Of a stretch of 64,000 nt of DNA, positions 42,252-50,617 are shown one piece after another. The notes beneath the pieces are model-generated. The model did no database searches. It was not told where the DNA came from and saw nothing but the letters and a program-made list of their open reading frames with translations. How positions within the stretch are numbered: the stretch's first letter is position 1; the number at the start of each line of letters is the position of its first letter. This stretch comes from Streptomyces sp. SirexAA-E (lineage in GTDB: Bacteria > Actinomycetota > Actinomycetes > Streptomycetales > Streptomycetaceae): positions 4,526,001 through 4,590,000 of the forward strand of contig NC_015953.1 of the NCBI RefSeq assembly GCF_000177195.2, in the 5' to 3' direction. Position numbers and translations under genes: made by a program.

Positions 42252-43676
42252 TCAAGTGGACTTGAGGTCAAGGCCCATAGTGGCGGCGTACGCGTCGAGG
42301 CCGTGGGCGTCGGGGCCCGCCCAGCCGATGTAGCCGTCCGGCCGGACGAGGAACAGGCCGGTGCCGTAGGCCGCGCAGCCGTCCGCCCGGTGGGTGCGCA
42401 GCATGGCGTGGTCCGCGTAGGGGAGGGCGGTCCGCGGTCCGACGGCGAGCAGGGTGAAGTGGGGGCCCCGGAAGACGTCGAAGAGGCGGAGGCCGTCGCC
42501 CGCCGGGCCGTCGGGGGCCCGGTCGCCGGCGTGCAGCAGGCCCGCCCGGCCGTGCGACAGAGGGCCTTCGCGGTAGCCGAGGCCCAACTGCTGGGTGGCG
42601 GCGCCGCGTTCCTGTTCGCCCCGGTGGATCCGGGTCGACAGGCCGAGCATGGCGGCGGCCACGGGGCGCCGTTCCTGCTCGTAGCTGTCCAGCAGGGTGC
42701 CGGGCGCTTCGTGCAGCAGTACCTGGCCGAGCTTCCAGCCCAGGTTGTACGCGTCCTGGACGCTGGTGTTGAGGCCCTGGCCGCCGGCCGGGGAGTGGAC
42801 GTGCGCGGCGTCGCCCGTGAGCAGGACCCGGCCCGCGCGGAAGCGGTCGGCCAGTGCGGCGCGCGGCCGGAAGTCGGAGGACCAGCGCACCTCGGTGACG
42901 TCCTGGGCGGCCAGATGGGTGCGGGCGCCGACCAGCTCCCGTACGCCCTCGGGTGTGGTGTCGGGCGCGCCGTCCTTGAACTGGGCGACCAGCTGGAAGT
43001 CCGCCGTGCCGGGCAGCGGGCACAGCGTGGTGAAGCCGGCGTCGCCCATGAAGAAGTGCCAGTTCAGCCGGTCCAGTGCGGACTCGGTGATCCGGACGTC
43101 GGCGACCAGCACGGGGGCGGGGTCGACGGTCTCCCCTTCCATCGGGATGCCGAGCGCGCGGCGGACCGTGGAGCGCCCGCCGTCGGCCGCGACCAGGTAC
43201 GACGCCCTGACCGGTCCGGTCGTCAGCTGCGCGGTGACCCCGTCGGTGTCCTGGGCCAGGTCCGTCAGGGCGGCCGAGAAGAGGACGTCGCCGCCCAGCT
43301 CGCGCAGCCGGGCGAAGAGGATCTCCTGGGTCCGCCACTGGGGCATCAGCCAGGGTTCGCCGTACGGCTCGGCCTCCGTCGGCGCGGCCCGCCGGAACAT
43401 GTCGTAGGTGCCTTTGCGCTCGCCGTCCTCCCAGGTCATGCCGATGGGCGCGGGGCCGCCGTACGCCCGCACCGCGTCGCCCACCCCCAGGTCGTCCAGG
43501 ACCTCCCGGGTGCGCGGCTGGATGCCCTTGCCGCGTGAGCCCGGGAAGAGCGCGGGTGCCTGTTCGACGACCTGTGCGGGGACCCCGCGGCGGGCCAGGT
43601 CGCAGGCGAGCGCCAGGCCGCTGGGGCCCGCGCCGACGATCAGCACCCCGGTTTCCTTAACGTTGTTAAGTTCCAT
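42252..43676 (-). CDS. FAD-dependent aromatic monooxygenase
   Basis: 474 residues. Class A flavoprotein hydroxylase (PheA/TfdB, PgaE, Rox-like): GAGPSGLALACDLARRG near residue 15, the DG motif in VAADGGRSTVRRALG near 170 and LLTGDAAHVHSPAGGQGLNTSVQDAYNLGWKL near 285. A thioredoxin-like C-terminal domain is present but short. Possible roles are xenobiotic or antibiotic inactivation, such as rifamycin hydroxylation, or tailoring of a phenolic compound. Its codons 3-7 contain an operator palindrome shared with the divergent TetR gene, so it is very likely repressed by that protein. Confidence 0.9.
   Translation of the reverse strand: MELNNVKETGVLIVGAGPSGLALACDLARRGVPAQVVEQAPALFPGSRGKGIQPRTREVLDDLGVGDAVRAYGGPAPIGMTWEDGERKGTYDMFRRAAPTEAEPYGEPWLMPQWRTQEILFARLRELGGDVLFSAALTDLAQDTDGVTAQLTTGPVRASYLVAADGGRSTVRRALGIPMEGETVDPAPVLVADVRITESALDRLNWHFFMGDAGFTTLCPLPGTADFQLVAQFKDGAPDTTPEGVRELVGARTHLAAQDVTEVRWSSDFRPRAALADRFRAGRVLLTGDAAHVHSPAGGQGLNTSVQDAYNLGWKLGQVLLHEAPGTLLDSYEQERRPVAAAMLGLSTRIHRGEQERGAATQQLGLGYREGPLSHGRAGLLHAGDRAPDGPAGDGLRLFDVFRGPHFTLLAVGPRTALPYADHAMLRTHRADGCAAYGTGLFLVRPDGYIGWAGPDAHGLDAYAATMGLDLKST
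43656..43670. promoter_or_regulatory. TetR operator copy 1 (inside monooxygenase codons 3-7)
   Basis: CTTAAC-GTT-GTTAAG, perfect 6-base arms with a 3-base spacer. It sits within the first codons of the monooxygenase gene and accounts for its unusual AT-rich opening residues. Confidence 0.7.
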
Positions 43677-43691
43677 GGCGGCGAGTGTGTG

Positions 43692-43706
43692 CTTAACGCT
43701 GTTAAA
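43692..43706. promoter_or_regulatory. TetR operator copy 2 (in the divergent promoter gap)
   Basis: CTTAAC-GCT-GTTAAA, the same palindrome as copy 1 with one changed outer base, centred 36 bases away, just upstream of the regulator's GTG at 43715. Confidence 0.7.
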
Positions 43707-43714
43707 TTGTCAAG

Positions 43715-44359
43715 GTGGGAACGACGAAGATCGACCGGGCGCGCGTCGCCGACACCGCCCTCCGGCTGCTGAACGAGGTGGGCCTCGACGGGCTGACCCT
43801 GCGCGCCATCGCCAGGGAGCTGGACGTCAAGGCGCCCGCCCTGTACTGGCACTTCAAGGACAAGCAGGAACTGCTCGACGAGATGGCGACGGTGATGTAC
43901 CGCCGGATGCTCGACGAGGAGCCGCCCGCCCCCGTCCCCGCCCGCTGGCAGGACCAGCTCGTCTCCTACCAGTGCGTGCTGCGCCGCACGCTGCTGCGCT
44001 ACCGCGACGGGGCGAAGGTCTACAGCGGGGCGCGCTTCACCGGGACCGATCACGCCCCCGGCCTGGAAGCCCATCTGCGCACGATGATCGACGCGGGGTT
44101 CGACCTGCGGCAGGCCGTGCGCGCGGGCACCACGGCGAACGCGTACACGATGGGCTTCGTCACCGAGGAGCAGGGCGTCCGGCCGATGCCGGACGAGCGG
44201 CGCGAGGGGTACGACATCGCCGAGCGGGCCGCGCGCATGGAGCGCTATCCGCTGGTCGCGGCGGCCGGGCCGGAGATCTTCAGCGGATACGACGAGCGCT
44301 TCGAGGACGGCCTGTGGATCCTCGTCGCGGGCATCGAGGCGCGGTACGGGGTGGCGTGA
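43715..44359 (+). CDS. TetR-family repressor (TetR_C/Tet-class)
   Basis: 214 residues. N-terminal helix-turn-helix GLTLRAIARELDVKAPALYWHFKDKQELLDEMA (residues 28-60), the Tet-class wording; the C-terminal part ends DERFEDGLWILVAGIEARYG as in TetR_C proteins such as TetR itself. Divergent from a flavin monooxygenase with two matching CTTAACGnTGTTAAG operators between and inside the genes, so it probably represses both. The arrangement parallels tetR-efflux or tetR-inactivating-enzyme switches induced by the enzyme's substrate. Starts with GTG. Confidence 0.9.
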   Translation: MGTTKIDRARVADTALRLLNEVGLDGLTLRAIARELDVKAPALYWHFKDKQELLDEMATVMYRRMLDEEPPAPVPARWQDQLVSYQCVLRRTLLRYRDGAKVYSGARFTGTDHAPGLEAHLRTMIDAGFDLRQAVRAGTTANAYTMGFVTEEQGVRPMPDERREGYDIAERAARMERYPLVAAAGPEIFSGYDERFEDGLWILVAGIEARYGVA

Positions 44360-44369
44360 GCCCGCACCC

Positions 44370-44404
44370 GTGACGGGGACGGCGGGGGCCCCGGGCCCGG
44401 TCAC
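44370..44404 (+). terminator. candidate terminator after the TetR gene
   Basis: GTGAC with following GGG (from 44370) pairs with CCC and GTCAC (to 44404) with a bulge; the interior is extremely GC-rich. It begins 11 bases after the stop. Confidence 0.4.
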
Positions 44405-44505
44405 CCGGTGGACGCCCAGAGTTCACCGGGCGGCGGGCCCAAGGACACCCGCGCCCCGGGGGGACTCACTAGCGTGTGCGGACCGAGAGCGAAGGTGAGT
44501 CCCGC

Positions 44506-45471
44506 GTGCCCCAACTGTCCGTCGTCGTACCGTTCCACAATGTCGCGGCCTTCGCCGGCACCGCGCTCGGCAGCCTGGCCCGCAACGCGGGCCCCGACGT
44601 GGAGTTCCTGCTGGTCGACGACTGCTCCACGGACGAGACGCCGTCCGTCGTCGACCACTGGGCCGACCGGCTCCCGCAGGCCGAGGTCATCCGGCACACC
44701 ACCAACGTGGGCATCGCCGCCGCCCGCAACAGCGGGATCGACGCGGCCCGCGGCGACTACGTCACCTTCCTCGACGGCGACGACTGGTACGCCCCCGGCC
44801 ATCTGGCCCGGCTGCTGCACGCCGCGCGGGAACTGGACTGCGACTTCGCCCGCACCGACCACGTCCAGTCCACCGGCACCAGCCGCGTGGTGCGCCAGGC
44901 CCCCGCGCCGCTGCGGAACACGGTGCTCGATCCCCGCGCGGGGATAGCGGTCCCCGAGCGGGAGACCATGGTCGACTACCCGTTCGTCTGGGCGGGGATC
45001 TACCACCGGCGCCTCTTCGAGGACGGCGCGCTGCGCTTCGCCACCGACCTGCGCACCGCCGAGGACCGGCTGTTCGTCTGGCGGATGCACCTGCACGCCC
45101 GCACCTACGCGGCCCTCAACCTGCACGGGGTCTTCTACCGGCGTGGGGTGGCCACCTCCCTCACCCAGATCAAGGACGCGCGGCAGCTGGACTTCTTCCC
45201 CGCCTACGACACGCTGCTGGAGGAGATCGGACAGGACCGGGACGCGGAACTCCTGCTGCCCAAGGCGGTCCGTACGTACTGCGCGATGATCGCGTTCCAC
45301 AACGAGAAGGCCGACGTCTACGAACCGGCCACCGCCAAGCGGCTGCGCCACGAGTCGGCCACCGCTCTGCACCGCATGCCGCAACCGGTGCTGGAGAAGA
45401 CCCTGACCATGATGGACAGCAAGCGCGGCACCCTGCTCCGGCGCCTGCACGACAAGCAGAAGGCCGCCTGA
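44506..45471 (+). CDS. family 2 glycosyltransferase of the surface-polymer cluster (copy A)
   Basis: 321 residues. GT-A fold transferase: LSVVVPFHNVAAFAGTALGSL at the N-terminus, LLVDDCSTDETP, NVGIAAARNSGIDAARGDYVTFLDGDDWYAPGHL with the metal-binding DxD-type DGDD near residue 92. The C-terminal half (RRGVATSLTQIKDARQLDF, LLPKAVRTYCAMIA) is nearly identical in pattern to the gene at 53067, its paralogue. GTG 44506 has GAAGGTGAG upstream. Followed after 3 bases by a polysialyltransferase-family gene. The sugar donor is unknown; a nonulosonate polymer backbone or linkage sugar is likely. Confidence 0.9.
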   Translation: MPQLSVVVPFHNVAAFAGTALGSLARNAGPDVEFLLVDDCSTDETPSVVDHWADRLPQAEVIRHTTNVGIAAARNSGIDAARGDYVTFLDGDDWYAPGHLARLLHAARELDCDFARTDHVQSTGTSRVVRQAPAPLRNTVLDPRAGIAVPERETMVDYPFVWAGIYHRRLFEDGALRFATDLRTAEDRLFVWRMHLHARTYAALNLHGVFYRRGVATSLTQIKDARQLDFFPAYDTLLEEIGQDRDAELLLPKAVRTYCAMIAFHNEKADVYEPATAKRLRHESATALHRMPQPVLEKTLTMMDSKRGTLLRRLHDKQKAA

Positions 45472-45474
45472 CCC

Positions 45475-46821
45475 ATGACGCTGCGCACCCAGATCTTCCA
45501 GGTCTCCACCCTGTACGGGGCGGCCACCGTCGCCGCCGCGCTGGACGCGGGCCACTTCGGGCCCGGCCGGGACAGCCACCGCATCCTGCTCGTCTCCAAC
45601 AACGCCGAAGTGCCCGAGACCGCCCTCCGCATGGAGGAGATGCGCGGATACGGCGGAATCGCCGCCCGCTTCGACGCGGTCGTCGACTGGAACGAGGCGA
45701 TCAGCCCGCACCACCCCAGCGGCTGGGGCCCGCGCGCCGAGGAGACCGTGCTGTGGCAGCGCGCCTTCCGGCTGGCCTGGGGCATCGGCCCCGACTCCCC
45801 GGTCGACCTGGCCGTGGAGTCCATCCAGGTCAACCCGGCCCGCGCACTGGCCGCGATCTTCTCGGAGAGCGCCCTGCACGTCTACGCCGACGGCCTGATG
45901 AGCTACGGCCCCACCCGCAACAAGGTCCCCGCCTCGATCGCCTGCCGCATCCAGCGGGTGCTGCACCTGGACCTCGTGCCGGGGCTGAAGCCGCTGCTCC
46001 TCGCCGAGGCCGGGGTCGCACCCGAACTCGTCCCGGACGACGCCTTCCGCAAGGTCCTCGGCGAGATCGCCCGGGCCGCCGACGGCGACCCCCGGCTCGC
46101 CGAGGCCGAGGAAGAGGCCCCCACGGCCGTCCTGCTCGGGCAGTACCTCGCGGCGCTGGACATCCTCACCGCCGAGGAGGAGGAGGACCTGCACGTGCGC
46201 ATGCTGCGCGGCGCCGCGCGGGCCGGCCACACCTCCCTCCTCTTCAAGCCGCACCCCACCGCACCGGCGCGCTACTCCCGGGCACTGGACGACGCCGCCG
46301 CCGAGGCCGGGGTCCGGCTGACCACGCTGGACAGCCCGCTGCTCGCCGAGACGCTGTACGAGCGGTGTGCGCCCACCCTGGTCGTCGGCTGCTTCTCGAC
46401 CGCGATGTTCACCGCCGCCGTGTACTACGGCATCCCCGTCGCCCGGGTCGGGACCCGCCTCGTGCTGGACCGCATCACCCCGTACGAGAACAGCAACCGC
46501 GTCCCGCTCACCATCGTCGACCACCTCGTGCCCGACCTGGACCAGCAGGGCGACGGGCCCGTCCCGGCGCTGCCCGGCACCGCGCCCGGCACCCTCGCGC
46601 CGCTGGTGGGGACGGTCGGCTACTGCATGCAGTCCGGGCTCAACCCGGGGCTGCGCCCGCAGGCCGAGGCATGGCTGCGCGCCCACCTGGACGCCTCCAC
46701 CCAGCACTACTTCAAGCGCCGCCGCCTCCAGAAGCTCCTGCTTCCCGGCGCCGGACCACGCGGAGCGGCCGTACGCCTGCGCCGCACCGTGCGGCGTACG
46801 CGCAGCAGCCTCGGACTCTGA
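45475..46821 (+). CDS. alpha-2,8-polysialyltransferase-family glycosyltransferase (copy A)
   Basis: 448 residues. Opens TQIFQVSTLYGAATVAAALDAG, the pattern of the bacterial polysialyltransferase (POLYST, GT38/GT52-related) family. The donor-binding HP motif is in LLFKPHPTAPARY near residue 258 and the SS/ST segment in LVVGCFSTAMFTAAVYYG near 305. The basic C-terminus (YFKRRRLQKLLLPG, RRTVRRTRS) could bind membrane or polymer. Members transfer CMP-activated nonulosonates; the CMP-sugar genes at 55.7-57.9 kb support that. Its paralogue is at 51733. Confidence 0.85.
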   Translation: MTLRTQIFQVSTLYGAATVAAALDAGHFGPGRDSHRILLVSNNAEVPETALRMEEMRGYGGIAARFDAVVDWNEAISPHHPSGWGPRAEETVLWQRAFRLAWGIGPDSPVDLAVESIQVNPARALAAIFSESALHVYADGLMSYGPTRNKVPASIACRIQRVLHLDLVPGLKPLLLAEAGVAPELVPDDAFRKVLGEIARAADGDPRLAEAEEEAPTAVLLGQYLAALDILTAEEEEDLHVRMLRGAARAGHTSLLFKPHPTAPARYSRALDDAAAEAGVRLTTLDSPLLAETLYERCAPTLVVGCFSTAMFTAAVYYGIPVARVGTRLVLDRITPYENSNRVPLTIVDHLVPDLDQQGDGPVPALPGTAPGTLAPLVGTVGYCMQSGLNPGLRPQAEAWLRAHLDASTQHYFKRRRLQKLLLPGAGPRGAAVRLRRTVRRTRSSLGL

Positions 46822-46880
46822 CCCCGGACCCGGGGCGCGGGCCCCGGACGGTCCCCGATCACGGAACGGCGGAATCGACC

Positions 46881-48185
46881 ATGGGCCAGACCTTCACGGG
46901 CCTGCTCAAGGCTGTACGGACCAGAGCCACTTCGGCGGGCGGCACGGGACAGGCGCCGGCCGCGCCCGCCCTGCTGCGGCTGTGCGGCGACCACCTGGCG
47001 GCCCTCGCCGCGGCCGGTCCGATCGAGGACACCGGGACCACCCGCCTGGTCGCCTCCCTCGGCACGCTGACCACGGCGTGCGCTCCCGGTGCGGAGGGGC
47101 TGTTCGACGCGGTGCTGCGGGCCGGCCGGGACGCCCTGGAAGCCGGCGGGGAGGACCGGGCCCGCTTCGCACTCGCCCTCGCCGTGGAGGCGACCGGGAT
47201 GCGCGAGCGGTCCAAGGGCGCGTGGCGGCTGCGCGGGCAGGCACTGGACGCGCTCGGCCGCAGGGACGAGGCCGTGCGCATGTACGAGCGCCACCTGACG
47301 CTCCAGCAGGACGAGGCGGCGGCACGCGAGATCACCCGCCGGATCGAGACCCTGCGGGAACTGGGCGCCCTGCTGGACGGCGCCGCCGCACTCGTGCCCG
47401 AAGCCGAGGACGCCGCCCGGCTGCGGGCCCTGCACGACGCACCGGCCGACCGGGCGCGGGCCGGCTTCGCCGACGTCGTACGGCGCCGGACCGCCGCGGG
47501 CGGCGTGGGACTGGCCGACCCCGAGGTGCGGAGGCTGACCGCCTCGTACGCCGCCTTCCGCCGGCTGCTGGACCGGGACCGGATGGCCGACCCGCTGCCG
47601 GCCGGCGCCGGGCCGGTCGGGGCGCCGGGCCTGCGCCGGCTGATCCAGGGCCGCTCGGTCTGCGTGGTGGCCGGCGCGCCGCGGATCGCCGAGGAGGAAA
47701 GGGCGCCCGGCAGCGCGCTCGCCCGGCGCATCGACGGCTACGACCTGGTGGTGCGCTGCGACGGCCCGCACGGCGGCACGGGCCCGCGCACCGATCTGCA
47801 CGCCGTCACGCTGCGCGGGGACCCACCGTGGACCGGGCCCGCCTGGGGGCGGCGCGCGGGCGTCCGCCTGGTCTTCGGCGACCCGCTCGCCGACTGGCGC
47901 CGCGCCCTGCGTACGCGGCTCGTGCCGGGCGCCCAGGACCACATCGGCGACGCCTCGCTGCGCCGTCCGCTGACCGACCCCGCGCTGCTCGGTGAGGACG
48001 GCTGGGGCGGCCGCACCACCACCGCCTTCACCGTGCTGCGGCTGCTGCACTTCCTGGACGCCGCCGACCGCCTGGACCTCATCGGCTTCACGCCGCCGGG
48101 CCGGCTGCCGCCCCGGGAACAGGCCTGGGTCACGGCCCACACGGCCCACGAGGACGCCACCGAGCTGAGGACCGAACTGCGTTGA
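46881..48185 (+). CDS. TPR-like protein with C-terminal GT29 sialyltransferase-like domain
   Basis: 434 residues. Residues 1-240 are Ala-rich helices with a TPR-like repeat (GAWRLRGQALDALGRRDEAVRMYERHL). From residue 257, SVCVVAGAPRIAEEERAPGS, then LARRIDGYDLVVRCDG, resembles the L-sialylmotif of eukaryotic-type GT29 sialyltransferases (CAVVGNSG, then IDxHDxVxRxN), and GPRTDLHAVTLRG follows where those enzymes have the GxxTTxH segment. The resemblance is by eye. Within a nonulosonate cluster a CMP-sugar transferase is the natural reading. The next gene starts at a TTG overlapping the stop. Confidence 0.7.
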   Translation: MGQTFTGLLKAVRTRATSAGGTGQAPAAPALLRLCGDHLAALAAAGPIEDTGTTRLVASLGTLTTACAPGAEGLFDAVLRAGRDALEAGGEDRARFALALAVEATGMRERSKGAWRLRGQALDALGRRDEAVRMYERHLTLQQDEAAAREITRRIETLRELGALLDGAAALVPEAEDAARLRALHDAPADRARAGFADVVRRRTAAGGVGLADPEVRRLTASYAAFRRLLDRDRMADPLPAGAGPVGAPGLRRLIQGRSVCVVAGAPRIAEEERAPGSALARRIDGYDLVVRCDGPHGGTGPRTDLHAVTLRGDPPWTGPAWGRRAGVRLVFGDPLADWRRALRTRLVPGAQDHIGDASLRRPLTDPALLGEDGWGGRTTTAFTVLRLLHFLDAADRLDLIGFTPPGRLPPREQAWVTAHTAHEDATELRTELR

Positions 48186-50611
48186 ACGCCGCCGACAGCC
48201 CCGCCCCGGACCCCGTCGGACCGGTCGGCACCCCCGCCCCGCACCCCGCCGGCCCGGGCGGCACCGCGAACAGCGACGACCGGCGCGCGGTCACCGGCCG
48301 GCGGCGGATCGCCTTCGCCACCCGGGTCGACGCCGGTACGCTGCCCGGTCTGCCGGTCCTGCTGCGCAGCCTCGCCCTGACCAACCCCGAGGTCTGCGAG
48401 GACTTCCTCGTCCTGCACCCCGGGCTGCCCGACACCGCGTTCGACGCGGCCCGGCGGCTGCATCCCCGGCTGCTCCCGCGCGAAGCCACGGGCCCCCTCG
48501 GGGCCCGGTGGGCGCTGTCGGCGAAGGACTACGACACGGTGATCGTGCTCGATCCCGGCATGGTCGTACTCGGCCCGCTGGGACCGCTGCTCCGGCTGCG
48601 CACCGGGGTGGCGGCCGTGCCGCAGCCCGGCCCCGACGGCCGGCGCTTTGTGCGCGACGACGGGCTGCTGGTGATCCAGCGCCAGGATGTCCGGGACACC
48701 CCCCTCGGCGCCCCGGGCACCGCCGGTGACGGATGGGCCCGGCACCTGGGGCCGGACCTGCTCGTCCCGCTCGACTCCCGGTACGACTTCCTCGTCTCCC
48801 GGCTGTACGACGACACCCCGGTGCCCGCCTCCACCGTCGTCCTGCACTTCACGGACACCGGCGCGGAAACCGGCAGGGCCGGCCACGCCCCGGCGTACGA
48901 GGCCCGGGACCGTTACGCGCTGGACGACGAGGAGTTCCGTACCGCGTACTGCGCCCTGCCCGGCGCCAAGCACCCGGAACTGCTCCTGCACTGCGCCCTC
49001 CCGCTGCTCGACGCCCACCGCGCCTCGGTGGACCTGGTGCGTCAGGTGGCCGAGGTCCACCGCACCCAGGGCCGCCACGAGGAGGCCGTCACCCTGCTGA
49101 CCGCCGCCGTCGCGGACCGGCCCGATCTGCCCCGCTGCCACGAGACGCTGGGCATCTGCCTGATGGCCCTGTCCCGCTACGAGGAGGCCGAGGCGCACCT
49201 GCTGCTGGCCACCGTGTCGCCGGACTTCGCCGCCCGCGCCTACGGCCAACTCGCCCGGCTGGCCTGGCTGCTCGGCCGTACCGAGGACGCGCACCGGTAC
49301 GCGCGCGACGGCCTGGACGCGGACCCGTCCGACACCAACTGCCACGCCTGGTACGTGCGTACCAGGCCCGTGGCGGCGGCGGCCCGGCAGACCACCGGGC
49401 CCGAGCCGGGCGACCAGCTCGCCCACGTCGCGCTGTTCGCCGACGGCCAGGAGAACGCGGGCGACAAGGTGCTCCCCGAGGCCGTACGGATGTGCTTCGC
49501 CACCGGCACCGGACCGGACCTCTGGCACACGCGCTCGGTGCACCGGCTGGTGGACGAGGACGGCCTGGCCGAGCTGAACGCCCGACGGGGCGTGGTCGTC
49601 GGCGGCGGCGGGCTGTTCCTGCCGGACACCGCCCCCAACGGCAACAGCGGCTGGCAGTGGAACATCCCGGACGAGCTGCTGCGCGGGATCACCGTCCCGC
49701 TGGCGGTGTTCGCCGTCGGCTACAACGTCTTCGACGGGCAGCGCTACCGCCGGGAGAGATTCGCGCGGAGCCTGCGCGTGCTGGTCGAACGGTCCGCCTT
49801 CTTCGGGCTGCGCAACCAGGGGTCCGTCGCCCGGGTCAGGGAGCTCCTGCCCGCCGCCCTGCGCGACCGGGTCCGCTACCAGCCCTGCCCCACCACTGTC
49901 GCCCGCCACCTCGACGCGGACTGGACGGACCCGGTGACACGCGAGGACACCGTGCTGGTCAACTGCGCCTACGACCGGGCCAATCTGCGCTTCGGACACG
50001 ACTACGGCCACTTCCTCGCGGAGATGGACACCGCCCTGCGCGTCCTGGGCGAACGGGCCGAGGTCCGGTACGCCGCCCACATGCCGGCGGACGAACGCTT
50101 CGTCCACGACCTGCGCCGCGAGCACGGCACCTCGCTGCCGGTGGAACCGCTCCACCTCCGGACCAACGACGAGATCCGCGACCTCTACCGGCGCACCCGG
50201 CTGGTGATCGGGATGCGGGGGCACGCCGGGATGATTCCCTTCGGCTGCGGCACCCCGGTCATCAGCCTGGTCTCGCACCCCAAACTCGCCTACTTCCTCG
50301 CCGATCTGGACCGCCCCGACTGGGGGGTGTCCGTCCACGACCGGGCGCTCGGCGCACGGCTCACCGAGCGGGCCGCGGCGGTGCTGGACGACCACGCGGC
50401 GGCGGTGGCCGACGTGCGCGGACGGCAGGACCTGCTGTGGGAGGTCACCCGGGCCAACCTCGCCGAGCTGCGCCCGGTCTTCGGCCTGCCGCTTCCCGGG
50501 ACCCGGATCCCCGGCCCCCGGACCGGCGGCACGGGATCTTCACCGTCCGGGCGCCCCGGTGAACCGAGTGTTCATCCGCAGGGAGTTCACCGGCCGTCGG
50601 AGCGTTCGTAG
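48182..50611 (+). CDS. GT8-like / TPR / polysaccharide pyruvyltransferase fusion protein
   Basis: 809 residues. Residues ~40-260 look like a GT8-type domain (RRIAFATRVDAGTLPGLPVLLRSL, VIVLDPGMVVLGPL), but the DxD metal motif is DPG, so catalysis is doubtful. Residues ~285-390 contain TPR units (AEVHRTQGRHEEAVTLLTAAV). From ~420 a polysaccharide pyruvyltransferase domain follows: GQENAGDKVLPEAVR, VVVGGGGLFLPD, VNCAYDRANLRFG and MRGHAGMIPFGCGTPVISL. These enzymes add pyruvate ketals to wall polysaccharides. The TTG start makes a TTGA overlap with the previous stop. Confidence 0.82.
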   Translation: MNAADSPAPDPVGPVGTPAPHPAGPGGTANSDDRRAVTGRRRIAFATRVDAGTLPGLPVLLRSLALTNPEVCEDFLVLHPGLPDTAFDAARRLHPRLLPREATGPLGARWALSAKDYDTVIVLDPGMVVLGPLGPLLRLRTGVAAVPQPGPDGRRFVRDDGLLVIQRQDVRDTPLGAPGTAGDGWARHLGPDLLVPLDSRYDFLVSRLYDDTPVPASTVVLHFTDTGAETGRAGHAPAYEARDRYALDDEEFRTAYCALPGAKHPELLLHCALPLLDAHRASVDLVRQVAEVHRTQGRHEEAVTLLTAAVADRPDLPRCHETLGICLMALSRYEEAEAHLLLATVSPDFAARAYGQLARLAWLLGRTEDAHRYARDGLDADPSDTNCHAWYVRTRPVAAAARQTTGPEPGDQLAHVALFADGQENAGDKVLPEAVRMCFATGTGPDLWHTRSVHRLVDEDGLAELNARRGVVVGGGGLFLPDTAPNGNSGWQWNIPDELLRGITVPLAVFAVGYNVFDGQRYRRERFARSLRVLVERSAFFGLRNQGSVARVRELLPAALRDRVRYQPCPTTVARHLDADWTDPVTREDTVLVNCAYDRANLRFGHDYGHFLAEMDTALRVLGERAEVRYAAHMPADERFVHDLRREHGTSLPVEPLHLRTNDEIRDLYRRTRLVIGMRGHAGMIPFGCGTPVISLVSHPKLAYFLADLDRPDWGVSVHDRALGARLTERAAAVLDDHAAAVADVRGRQDLLWEVTRANLAELRPVFGLPLPGTRIPGPRTGGTGSSPSGRPGEPSVHPQGVHRPSERS
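50556..50593. promoter_or_regulatory. inverted repeat CCGGTGAAC-N20-GTTCACCGG
   Basis: Perfect 9-base arms at 50556-50564 and 50585-50593, in the 3' end of the pyruvyltransferase gene and 25 bases before the acyltransferase start. The GTTCACCGG word recurs upstream of other genes of the cluster. It could be an operator or a hairpin. Confidence 0.45.
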
Positions 50612-50617
50612 CCTGCG

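Noticed and set aside
44401..46707. 768-residue minus-strand frame opposite the GT2 and polysialyltransferase genes
   Set aside because: No motif or start signal; antisense shadow of well-supported genes.
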